This document shows positions 26,143 to 33,875 of a stretch of DNA of 34,132 bases, in pieces. A program made the position numbers and the translations under genes. Within the stretch, counting starts at the first letter, position 1. Each line of letters begins with the position of its first letter. The stretch is from NCBI GenBank assembly GCA_903828645.1, contig CAIKNA010000060.1:1-34132 (forward strand), written 5' to 3'. The DNA comes from an uncultured Bacteroidales bacterium. Its GTDB lineage: Bacteria > Bacteroidota > Bacteroidia > Bacteroidales > FEN-979. The notes beneath the pieces are model-generated. The model did no database searches and was not told where the DNA came from. It was given only the letters and a program-made list of their open reading frames with translations.

Positions 26143-27684
26143 ATGGGAATTCTGATACTAATCATCATTGGGGTGGCAGGGGTCATCCTTGGAGGTGTCA
26201 TCACGGGCACTATATTAAACAGGGCACTGGAGCGTAAACGGGATGCACTCTTAAAAGATGCAATGGAAAAAGCAGAAGTTGCTAAAAAGGAGAAGATCCT
26301 GCAGGCAAAAGAAAAATTCATGCAGTTGAAAAGCGAACATGAAAAATTCATCCATGAAAAAAACGATGAACTTGGCCGCAACGAGAACCGGTTTAAACAG
26401 AAAGAAGGAACGCTGAACCTGAAAGTTGAAGAGTATGCAAAAAAGCAGAAGGAGGTCGTTACCATCAAGCAAAATCTTGCCCAGCAACTGGAAATCATCA
26501 GCAAAAAGCAGGCAGATCTAGACAAAGCGATGAAAATCCAGGTAGAAAAGCTTGAAGCTATTTCATCTCTTTCTGCCGTTGAAGCGAAAGCACAACTCAT
26601 AGAGACCCTCAAAGAGGAGGCGAAGACGGAGGCAATCGTTTATATGAAAGACATCATTGACGAGGCAAAACTCTCCGCAAACACTGAAGCGAAAAAAATC
26701 ATCATTGAAACTATCCAGCGAACCGCCTCCGAGCACGCCATAGAAAATACCGTTTCCGTTTTCAACATTGAAAGTGAAGAGATCAAAGGCAGGATCATCG
26801 GCCGTGAAGGACGGAATATCCGCACCCTTGAATCGCTTACTGGCGTGGAAATCATCATTGACGACTCTCCTGACGCCATTATCCTTTCGGGATTTGACCC
26901 GGTGCGCCGTGAAATTGCACGGCTGGCATTGCACAAACTGGTTACCGACGGGCGTATTCACCCTGCCCGCATTGAAGAGGTTGTGGCCAAGACGAAAAAG
27001 CAGATTGAACAGGAAATCATTGAAACCGGCAAGCGGATCAGCATCGACCTGGGTATTCATAACATGCACCACGAACTTGTCAGGATGATCGGCAAAATGA
27101 AGTACCGGTCCTCATACGGGCAGAACCTGTTGCAGCATTCCATTGAAGTTTCGAAGTTATGTGCCACAATGGCAGCTGAACTGGGATTGAATCCAAAAAT
27201 GGCGAAACGTGCAGGATTATTGCATGATATCGGGAAAGTGCCCGATACAGAGCCTGAATTGCCACACGCAATACTTGGCATGAAACTGGCAGAGAAGTTC
27301 AAGGAAAAGGCGGAAATTATCAATGCCATCGGGGCGCATCATGATGAAGTGGAAATGAACAACCTTATTTCACCGATTGTCCAGGTTTGCGATGCCATTT
27401 CAGGTGCCCGCCCGGGAGCACGCCGTGAAGTTGTCGAAGCATACATCGAACGGTTAAAGCACCTGGAGGAGTTGGCGCTTAGTTATCCCGGAGTGGTGAA
27501 AACGTATGCGATCCAGGCCGGGCGCGAACTTCGCGTAATTGTTGGTGCCGATAAAGTAAATGATGTTGAAGCCAACCAGATTTCATTCGATCTTTCCAAG
27601 AGGATCCAGAGTGAGATGACCTACCCCGGACAGATTAAAATTACCGTAATCCGCGAGACCAGGGCAGTAAGTTATGCGAAATAG
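26143..27684 (+). CDS. rny: Ribonuclease Y
   Basis: The product is 513 residues from the ATG at 26143, which places the membrane anchor (about 2-22, [17 protein letters not shown]) at the N-terminus as in the family; an in-frame ATG at 26101 would put a charged extension before the anchor and translate the leader hairpin. A long coiled coil (about 30-180) follows, then a KH domain with [10 protein letters not shown] (about 216-225) and an HD domain with His361-Asp362 (LLHDIGK) and AHHDE. RNase Y is a membrane-bound endoribonuclease that starts mRNA decay. It lies directly after the candidate 6S RNA and its T-run and so probably has its own promoter. No clear terminator follows. Confidence 0.95.
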   Translation: MGILILIIIGVAGVILGGVITGTILNRALERKRDALLKDAMEKAEVAKKEKILQAKEKFMQLKSEHEKFIHEKNDELGRNENRFKQKEGTLNLKVEEYAKKQKEVVTIKQNLAQQLEIISKKQADLDKAMKIQVEKLEAISSLSAVEAKAQLIETLKEEAKTEAIVYMKDIIDEAKLSANTEAKKIIIETIQRTASEHAIENTVSVFNIESEEIKGRIIGREGRNIRTLESLTGVEIIIDDSPDAIILSGFDPVRREIARLALHKLVTDGRIHPARIEEVVAKTKKQIEQEIIETGKRISIDLGIHNMHHELVRMIGKMKYRSSYGQNLLQHSIEVSKLCATMAAELGLNPKMAKRAGLLHDIGKVPDTEPELPHAILGMKLAEKFKEKAEIINAIGAHHDEVEMNNLISPIVQVCDAISGARPGARREVVEAYIERLKHLEELALSYPGVVKTYAIQAGRELRVIVGADKVNDVEANQISFDLSKRIQSEMTYPGQIKITVIRETRAVSYAK

Positions 27685-27898
27685 GGTCTTTCGGGTTCCC
27701 AGCAGGCGGGCTCAGGAGTGCGGGCAAACCTCCAGCCTGCTTATTTGAACGGGCTATATAGAGCTGTGGTTGGGCATGTAAGGGTGAATCCAGAAGCAGA
27801 GACATGTGTGCCAGGTAAATGTGGATAATTATAACTGCCAGTTTATTGGCGTGAATGAAAAAAGAATTTTGAAATCCGTATTCGTACACATTTTTTAC

Positions 27899-27906
27899 TA
27901 CCTTTG
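27899..27906 (+). promoter_or_regulatory. -7 box of tRNA-Pro
   Basis: TACCTTTG matches TAnnTTTG and lies 36 nt before the tRNA 5' end, a sensible distance. The nearest upstream TTG is 27 nt away, longer than the usual 17-23 nt, so the -33 element is uncertain. Confidence 0.5.
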
Positions 27907-27942
27907 TCGCTCGTTCTTCACATTTCGTTTTATTAATGTTTA

Positions 27943-28020
27943 CGGGGTATAGCGTAGCACGGTTATCGCGCCTGCTTTGGGAGCAGGAGGTCGCAAGTTC
28001 GAATCTTGCTACCCCGACCA
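27943..28020 (+). tRNA. tRNA-Pro (anticodon TGG)
   Basis: A 7-bp acceptor stem (CGGGGTA with TACCCCG), an anticodon arm CCTGC-TTTGGGA-GCAGG giving TGG, and a T-arm with GTTCGAATC are all present. The discriminator is A at 28017 and the CCA end (28018-28020) is encoded. The DNA that follows differs in content from the core region, so the 3' end of this tRNA is the likely attachment site of the element to its right. Confidence 0.95.
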
Positions 28021-28028
28021 GTAAAATC

Positions 28029-28065
28029 AAGGGTTTCAGAAAATAAAAATCTGAAACCCTTTTTT
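28029..28065 (+). terminator. Terminator of tRNA-Pro
   Basis: AAGGGTTTCAGA (28029-28040) pairs fully with TCTGAAACCCTT (28050-28061) around a 9-nt A-rich loop, and the stem is followed by a T-run to 28065. It lies 8 nt after the tRNA. Confidence 0.85.
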
Positions 28066-28086
28066 AATGTAACCCTAAATGTAACC
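28066..28086. repeat. 9-bp direct repeat after the tRNA-Pro terminator
   Basis: AATGTAACC occurs at 28066-28074 and again at 28078-28086, 12 bp apart. Short direct repeats just inside a tRNA-linked element end can be integrase arm-type sites; this function is an inference. Confidence 0.4.
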
Positions 28087-28134
28087 ACAGAAGTTCGGAA
28101 TCAAGGGCTCAGAAACTTTACAATCTTACCAATA

Positions 28135-29133
28135 ATGCAATATCCTCGATTTGCCCTCTGTATCGAATTACTTAATACTCCCATTGAACATCTTTCACCT
28201 GGGCATCCCGAGGAGAATCCCCTGTTGGGCACCGCCGGGGTGATCAGTGAATTTTATATTGAGCTTTTCACCATTGAACTTGAAGAGGAGTTAGAGAGAA
28301 AGCATACGAGGGAGCAAATGGAAAACCTGATTAGGCTGTTTGTATCCAGGTTGATTAAATCCAAAAACCATAGATCAATTAAAGAAATTCTACCTGATAT
28401 AGAAGTCAATGATCCCCCAAAAGAATTAAAAAGCAATCCCAGGAGCAACAGAAACAATGAATGGATATTCGACACGGGTATTCCTATTACCCGAGTTCAT
28501 GAACAACAATTTTCAAGAGGTTGCAATATCCTGTACCACTTAATCTTTGATGAACTGCAAAGGTGCTGTGTCACATTTAAAATCCCATTTCTTCGATTGT
28601 GCGAGGAGTTAAACTTTGACATTGCGACAATTAATGTTGAATATTCCGTAAAAAATGGGCAGAAAGAAATTTCTCCGGAGATTGAGAATTCAAGGGAGGT
28701 AACCATCCAACCCCAAATAACAGTCCTTTCAGATCTCGATATGAAACGTGAGCTTCAGCAAATAAGGAATTCAGAAAATCAATTCTGGAGGGGTTTGTCA
28801 ATGGAATTTGTTATCAACCACTTTAGTGTGTTCACATCAAAAAAAAGCAGAAACGAGAATGTATTCTTAACCAATGAGCAGTTTATTTCATTTTTAAAAA
28901 GGGGTTTTCTAAAGGATACGACACAACCTGTGCAAAAAATAAATTGTTCCAGTCGTGAAAAAGGTATGATCATAAAAACGTTTTATCAGTTTTATGATGT
29001 TGCAGTGGGACAATATGCGTGCCCACATACAAAGGTACATTTTATCAGCCTCTTTACTGACTGTTTTAACAATTGGGATCCAAGTACCGTAAAAGATTTT
29101 TTCAGACCAGGGAAAGTAAATAAACAGTTATAA
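28135..29133 (+). CDS. Protein of unknown function in the tRNA-Pro element
   Basis: The product is 332 residues from the ATG at 28135. The frame is open further upstream, but only by running through the tRNA-Pro terminator. I do not recognise a family with certainty. The N-terminal half has a strongly charged helix (IELEEELERKHTREQMENLI), and the C-terminal part (LTNEQFISFLKRGFL, then MIIKTFYQFYDVAVG and FISLFTDCFNN) resembles proteins often found on Bacteroidota mobile elements; an RteC-like regulator is a weak possibility. It has no signal peptide or membrane segment. The gene is clearly more AT-rich than the core genes to its left, which suggests transfer. It stands where an integrase gene would often lie. 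Confidence 0.65.
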   Translation: MQYPRFALCIELLNTPIEHLSPGHPEENPLLGTAGVISEFYIELFTIELEEELERKHTREQMENLIRLFVSRLIKSKNHRSIKEILPDIEVNDPPKELKSNPRSNRNNEWIFDTGIPITRVHEQQFSRGCNILYHLIFDELQRCCVTFKIPFLRLCEELNFDIATINVEYSVKNGQKEISPEIENSREVTIQPQITVLSDLDMKRELQQIRNSENQFWRGLSMEFVINHFSVFTSKKSRNENVFLTNEQFISFLKRGFLKDTTQPVQKINCSSREKGMIIKTFYQFYDVAVGQYACPHTKVHFISLFTDCFNNWDPSTVKDFFRPGKVNKQL

Positions 29134-29157
29134 TTAATTGTTTTCAACTACTTTATT

Positions 29158-29205
29158 CTTGCCCATCTTGCCCATCTTGCCTATTTTCTTGCCCATCTTG
29201 CCCTT
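29158..29205. repeat. 9-bp direct repeats (CTTGCCCAT-type, five copies)
   Basis: Three exact CTTGCCCAT copies (29158-29166, 29167-29175, 29188-29196) and two one-mismatch copies (29176-29184, 29197-29205) lie in the non-coding gap before the HTH gene. Their spacing is 9 bp except for one 3-bp insertion. They could be operator or iteron sites for the HTH protein or the primase, or a slippage tract. Confidence 0.65.
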
Positions 29206-29270
29206 ACTATAAGCAAGCCACTGACAACCCATTATCATTGCAGCAGGTTTCACATATAAAACTTGTAACA

Positions 29271-29615
29271 ATGGAAATGACCTTTGAAAAATTACCCCAC
29301 GCAGTTGCTGAGTTATCTGATAAGTTGGATCATCTTGAACGACTTATCCTTTCTCAAAGCAATACCACCCAACCTGATGCCGATAAACTCCTTACTATAA
29401 AGGAGACTGCCGAGTTCCTGCACCTTACGGTCCCTACCATATATCTTATGGTTCAGCGGGCTGAAATCCCTGTTTGCAAACGAGGAAAGCGACTCTATTT
29501 TTCGAAATTGGAAATCACCTCCTGGATTATGGCAGGACGAAAAAAAACGACTTTAGAATTAGAGGATAAGGTTAATTCCTTTGTTCATGCATCAAGAAAG
29601 GGGAGGAGCAAGTGA
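29271..29615 (+). CDS. Excisionase-family helix-turn-helix DNA-binding protein
   Basis: The product is 114 residues, starting at the ATG at 29271 rather than an upstream TTG. Residues of about 40-86 form a MerR/Xis-type winged helix (HTH_17): LLTIKETAEFLHLTVPTIY, then VCKRGKRLYFSKLEITSWI. The N-terminal 30 residues look like a short coiled coil. Such proteins act as excisionases or small regulators on Bacteroidota mobile elements. Its stop overlaps the start of the primase gene (GTGA), so both are made from one message. The 9-bp direct repeats upstream are candidate binding sites. Whether it is an excisionase or a replication regulator is open; coupling to the primase favours the latter. Confidence 0.85.
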   Translation: MEMTFEKLPHAVAELSDKLDHLERLILSQSNTTQPDADKLLTIKETAEFLHLTVPTIYLMVQRAEIPVCKRGKRLYFSKLEITSWIMAGRKKTTLELEDKVNSFVHASRKGRSK

Positions 29616-32600
29616 TATCGAACGCAGAAGAAATCAAAGGTGCTGTCCAAATTGCCGATGTCATTGGTGATTTTATCACACTTAAAAAGAAGGGTGTTAA
29701 TTACACAGCCTGTTGCCCGTTTCATCATGAAAAGACACCAAGCTTCATGGTGAATCTCGTTCGCGGTTCATACAAATGTTTCGGATGTGGCAAGTCAGGC
29801 GACGCCATCGAGTTCCTTCGGGAGCATGAGGCAATGAGTTATACCGAAGCACTCACCTATATTGCTGGTAAGTATGGCATCGCCATCACCAGGAATAGCA
29901 ATGATGCAGACTATTCCGATGCACAAAAACGGCGTGATGGAATCTTTGCTGTTCTGACCTGGGCTCAGGAACATTTTTCTGGAAACATTGAGAAAAACAA
30001 GCCAGCCCTGGAATACCTCCAGGAAAGGAAACTCAATAATGCCATTGACCACTTTCAGATTGGTTATGCTGAATCCGGTAATAACCTGCTTAAAGCAGCC
30101 AGACAGGCCGGGTACTCAAATGATATATTGTTGGCTGCCGGTTTGATCAGAAAGAATGAGCAATACCAGTATTATGACTACTTCCAGAAACGGATCATTT
30201 TCCCGTTTTACGATCGTTCAGGTCGGGTGATTGGCTTTACCGGAAGGATTATTACAAATGAAAAGGATAAACAAAAGTACCTGAACAGCCCGGATACTGA
30301 AGTATTCAAAAAGTGCAAGGCTCTTTATGGACTATTCCAGTCTAAAAAGGAGATCATGAAAGAGAACGATTGCCTGCTGGTGGAAGGTCAAACCGACCTG
30401 ATCAGCTGGCACCTGGCCGGGATCAGGAATGTAGTTGCCGGTTCTGGAACTGCACTGAGCGAAGATCAGGTTAGGATGATACAATCTTTCACTAATTGCC
30501 TCACAATTGTATATGATGGCGACCCCGCCGGGATCAGGGCCAGCATCGCTAACCTCAATACACCACTTCAAATGGGGCTTGATGTTTACATTGTTGTATT
30601 GCCGGATGGTGAGGATCCCGATTCTTTTGTGTTAAAGCATGGCGCTGAAACCCTGAAGGCTTTCATCGAAGATAACCGAAAGGATATCGTTTCGTTCCGC
30701 ATCGATATGATTAAGGAGCAGGTGGATCAGGACCCACTGCAAAAAGCAAAGCTGGTCAAAGAACTTGTCTCCCAGATTTCACTCATCGGGGATGAGCAAA
30801 CACGGGGATACCTGACCAGCGACATTGCGAAAAAACTGGATGTGAACCTGGACGATCTCGTGCGGCATGTAAAAAAACAACTTCCCAAAATCAAAAACCA
30901 GGAAAAGGGTTTTTTCGGACTTGATGCCGCAGAAGAGATGATTAAGGACAAAGGCTTTGCTGTTTTGCTACCAGACCCGGGGGGAGTTGTTTCATGTCAT
31001 GCCGAAGGAAACGAAAACACTATAAGTCTGCCGGATGGTCCGGTTAGGAAAGATGATATTTCCCGGCTGGCAAAATTGACAAAAAATGTTAAAATTCAAG
31101 GTCTTAAACTGATCGTTGATGAAAATGATGTTGAATTTCCGCTGGCCGAGGCTGGCCGGCTCCTTACCGAAAATGGGCTGCAGGTTGAAGTCCTTGAAGA
31201 GAATGCCTTTGATACTTTGAGTGAGGATCATGATTCTGTTGTGTATATTGATTTCCTTGATTTTTATGTGGGTGGTTTAGTCATTCCGTTGAAACGACAA
31301 CCCGACACAAAACGTTCCAAGAAGTTTGTGGAGATGGTTGCCGAGTTTCTGTCCAAACTTGATAACACCATTATCCATATCAAGACCAATTGGATTGCCA
31401 AACAATTCGACCTCACTCAGTCCGCATTTTCAAAAATATTGCGCCCTTATGTTGAGAAGTGCAAGAACCTGGCCGTTCAGAGGCAGGAACAAGTTGTTAT
31501 TGATGATCAACAATTTGTCTTCGATATAGGGCACATTCCATCATATGTTAACCAGGCTTTTTTTCAAAGGTATGGTTTCTTCGCAGCGCAAAATAAAAGC
31601 GGGAACAAGATATTCTATGTGTTCCGCACACTCGAAAATACCCTGGTGAAGGTTGGGAATTTCTTCATGGAACCTTTGTTTCAGGTGTATGATCCTGATC
31701 CTGTAAAGAATAAAAGGGTTGTAAAGCTTATTCATTCAGAACTTAATAAAGAGGAGTATGTTGAGTTCAAGAGTACTGATATGGTTGAATTGCAACAGTT
31801 CAAGAAATTTCTTTGGAATAACGGAGGTTATATTTTTACAAATGGCAAACCTTTTCATCATGAGAAGATACTTGAAAGCATTGCACTGCAATTCCCCAAG
31901 TGCTGGGAATTTTCAACATTCGGATGGCAACCTGAGGGTTTCTTTGCATTTGCAAATGGCATTATTGCTGGTAATTCTTTTACTGAGGTGGATGAACTCG
32001 GATTGGTGACATTTAGAAACGTAACCTACTACTCTCCTGCATTTAGTACTATATATAAGGATCAGCGGTCTGACAATGACAGATACGAGTATGATCGGTT
32101 TTTGGTTTACAAGCCTGAACAACGAACCTCATGGGCAGAGTGGTCTACACTGATGAACAATGTCTACAAATATAATGGTAATGGCATGTGGGCACTTCTT
32201 TTCGCCATTTTATCCGCTCACAGAAGTGTTATTTTTCCGATCGAACGTTTTTTTACATCATTGTTTTTCATAGGTCCTACCGAATCCGGCAAGTCAAGGA
32301 TAGCCGAAAGTATCCGGGCTCCATTCATGTATGGTGCTCCACTGTTTAACCTTAATTCGGGCACCGATGCCGCGTTCTTCACGAGTCTCGAACGATTTCG
32401 TGACATCCCGATAATATATGATGAATATAACGATTACCAGATATCCGATGTGAAGTTCCAGGGATTAAAGGCAGCCGTGTATGACAATGAAGGGAAGCAG
32501 AAACGCAAGGATGCAACCAGCAAGGATATTGATGTATCTAAAATTAATGGCAGTCCGATCCTGCTTGGCCAGGAAGGTCCTGAACGTGATGATGGGGCAT

Positions 32601-33451
32601 TGGGTAACCGTGTCGTTCAGAAACACGTTCCGAAAAAAGATGACTGGACCGAAGAGGAGGTTGCAATGTATATAGATTTAAAGGACCGTCAGCGTGACGG
32701 ATTAAGCAATATCGCCATGGAAATTATCAACTTAAGGCCTATTGTGAAAAAGTATTTTGCTACGTACATGCGTGAATCTCAAAAGCAGGTAAAGATAGAT
32801 ATTGAGAAAGAAGGTGGCGCTTATCAAACTCGCCTCATCAATACCGTTAGCATTTTTATTGCATTGGTTAAAATGATGGAAGTTCATGTGAAGGATCTTC
32901 CGCTTCCTTTCACTTTTGATACATTTTATGAAGATGCTAAACGACAAATCCTTCGCCAAAGCGAAGAATTGAGCACCAGCAACCGGTTATCCGTGTTTTT
33001 CAATACCATCAGCATGTTGTATGCACAGGGACAAATCATAAGCGGACGGGAATTCGATATTTCCACGGAATCTCAGGTGACCATCACCGTGTCAAAAACG
33101 GAAAGATCCGAAGTTCCAATGGATGGGGGATCAGCACCGGTGTTATTCCTTATATTGAACGACACGGCTCACATCTGCCAGAAAATGCACAATTCTGAAA
33201 GTTTAAAGATTAACGCACTGCGGATGTACCTCAAAGACCACCCCGCCTATATTGGCCAGGTTAACAGTCACCGATTTATATACCAGGTAGAATCATGGGA
33301 AGCAGATCCTGTAACTGGTATTAACCGTAAAATCGTCACCAAAGCAGATCGGGTTACAAGTTGCGTTGCGCTTAAATACAAATTGATTGAGGCCATGGGA
33401 ATCGATCTTCAGCGGTTTAAACCCACTGAGCCAGATGAACCGCCGTTCTGA
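29612..33451 (+). CDS. Element-encoded DnaG-like primase fused to a P-loop ATPase/helicase-like domain
   Basis: The product is 1279 residues. The GTG start overlaps the stop of the HTH gene and has a strong GGGGAGG ribosome-binding site just upstream. A CHC2 zinc finger (Cys35, His38, Cys56, Cys59) opens a DnaG-type primase with a Toprim domain: Glu258 in VEGQTD and Asp302/Asp304 in YDGDPAG. Residues of about 430-860 are not recognised. A P-loop NTPase follows, with Walker A GPTESGKS (888-895), acidic Walker B IIYDEYND (Asp937-Glu938) and a later GALGNR stretch that may hold an arginine finger. This order resembles replication proteins of phages, satellites and plasmids that combine primase and helicase in one chain. 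Genomic DnaG is about 600 residues and has no such ATPase, so this is an element replicase. It lies directly before an iteron-like array. Confidence 0.88.
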   Translation: MISNAEEIKGAVQIADVIGDFITLKKKGVNYTACCPFHHEKTPSFMVNLVRGSYKCFGCGKSGDAIEFLREHEAMSYTEALTYIAGKYGIAITRNSNDADYSDAQKRRDGIFAVLTWAQEHFSGNIEKNKPALEYLQERKLNNAIDHFQIGYAESGNNLLKAARQAGYSNDILLAAGLIRKNEQYQYYDYFQKRIIFPFYDRSGRVIGFTGRIITNEKDKQKYLNSPDTEVFKKCKALYGLFQSKKEIMKENDCLLVEGQTDLISWHLAGIRNVVAGSGTALSEDQVRMIQSFTNCLTIVYDGDPAGIRASIANLNTPLQMGLDVYIVVLPDGEDPDSFVLKHGAETLKAFIEDNRKDIVSFRIDMIKEQVDQDPLQKAKLVKELVSQISLIGDEQTRGYLTSDIAKKLDVNLDDLVRHVKKQLPKIKNQEKGFFGLDAAEEMIKDKGFAVLLPDPGGVVSCHAEGNENTISLPDGPVRKDDISRLAKLTKNVKIQGLKLIVDENDVEFPLAEAGRLLTENGLQVEVLEENAFDTLSEDHDSVVYIDFLDFYVGGLVIPLKRQPDTKRSKKFVEMVAEFLSKLDNTIIHIKTNWIAKQFDLTQSAFSKILRPYVEKCKNLAVQRQEQVVIDDQQFVFDIGHIPSYVNQAFFQRYGFFAAQNKSGNKIFYVFRTLENTLVKVGNFFMEPLFQVYDPDPVKNKRVVKLIHSELNKEEYVEFKSTDMVELQQFKKFLWNNGGYIFTNGKPFHHEKILESIALQFPKCWEFSTFGWQPEGFFAFANGIIAGNSFTEVDELGLVTFRNVTYYSPAFSTIYKDQRSDNDRYEYDRFLVYKPEQRTSWAEWSTLMNNVYKYNGNGMWALLFAILSAHRSVIFPIERFFTSLFFIGPTESGKSRIAESIRAPFMYGAPLFNLNSGTDAAFFTSLERFRDIPIIYDEYNDYQISDVKFQGLKAAVYDNEGKQKRKDATSKDIDVSKINGSPILLGQEGPERDDGALGNRVVQKHVPKKDDWTEEEVAMYIDLKDRQRDGLSNIAMEIINLRPIVKKYFATYMRESQKQVKIDIEKEGGAYQTRLINTVSIFIALVKMMEVHVKDLPLPFTFDTFYEDAKRQILRQSEELSTSNRLSVFFNTISMLYAQGQIISGREFDISTESQVTITVSKTERSEVPMDGGSAPVLFLILNDTAHICQKMHNSESLKINALRMYLKDHPAYIGQVNSHRFIYQVESWEADPVTGINRKIVTKADRVTSCVALKYKLIEAMGIDLQRFKPTEPDEPPF

Positions 33452-33485
33452 AAGTTCACACGGAAATTCCTGCCGGGAAAGTTGC

Positions 33486-33749
33486 GCCCTACAGCCCTAC
33501 AGCCCTACAAATACAATATTAATCTATTATTATATTATTTATCAGTATGTTATGTTTTATGATTCTTGTAGGGCTGTTGATTTTTTGTAGGGATTTGAAG
33601 GGATTATGGTGAAGCCACATTTTTTTGGGTCCGTAGGGCTGGAAAAACCGCCCTACGGAATTTTGGGAAGATCCTGCAAACATTTGATATTCATTATCAG
33701 AGTTTTATTGCTTTTCAAATGCTTTTGTAGGGCTGTAGGGCTGTAGGGA
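33486..33749. repeat. Iteron-like inverted arrays of GCCCTACA/TGTAGGGC, candidate replication origin
   Basis: Ten copies of an 8-bp word lie within 264 bp of non-coding DNA after the primase gene. Three tandem GCCCTACA (33486-33509) face three tandem TGTAGGGC/A (33726-33749), forming 24-bp inverted arrays with one mismatch. Between them are TGTAGGGC (33567), TGTAGGGA (33586) and a hairpin CCGTAGGGC/GCCCTACGG (33631-33658). An AT-rich segment (about 33510-33566) follows the first array. Iterons beside an AT-rich region and a replication gene are the usual layout of a plasmid- or satellite-type origin. An operator array is the alternative. The whole gap 33452-33806 contains no gene. Confidence 0.6.
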
Positions 33750-33806
33750 TTAAAAAATGATGCTTCCCTATACTGAATAATTATTTGAACACTAATCGAA
33801 TTAGCC

Positions 33807-33875
33807 ATGGGGGATTATGATCAAGCTATTAATTTACAACTATTCAATTTTAATCATAAATATAACGACGGATGA
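33807..33875 (+). CDS. Possible 22-residue leader peptide
   Basis: A short frame from the ATG at 33807 ends in TGA overlapping the ATG of the next gene (ATGA, 33872-33875). The overlap suggests translational coupling, and the next gene's GACGG site lies inside this frame. No clear ribosome-binding site precedes it, and a frame this short may be chance. Confidence 0.25.
   Translation: MGDYDQAINLQLFNFNHKYNDG

Noticed and set aside
26061-26612. 183-codon minus-strand frame opposite rny
   Set aside because: Low-complexity Phe/Ser-rich antisense of the Lys/Glu-rich coiled coil of rny.
27701-27741. Possible terminator after rny (AGCAGGC paired with GCCTGCT)
   Set aside because: The 7-bp stem encloses a 27-nt loop and no T-run follows.
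27641-28030. Open frame of 129 codons on the minus strand with GVARFELATSCSQSRR
   Set aside because: It is the antisense reading of tRNA-Pro plus the spacer, a recurrent false prediction.
28006-28134. Extended start of the element orphan gene inside tRNA-Pro
   Set aside because: The extension would begin at a TTG in the tRNA T-arm and cross the terminator hairpin.
33486-33749. CRISPR array
   Set aside because: The repeat word is only 8 bp, occurs in both orientations and has no uniform spacers; no cas genes nearby.
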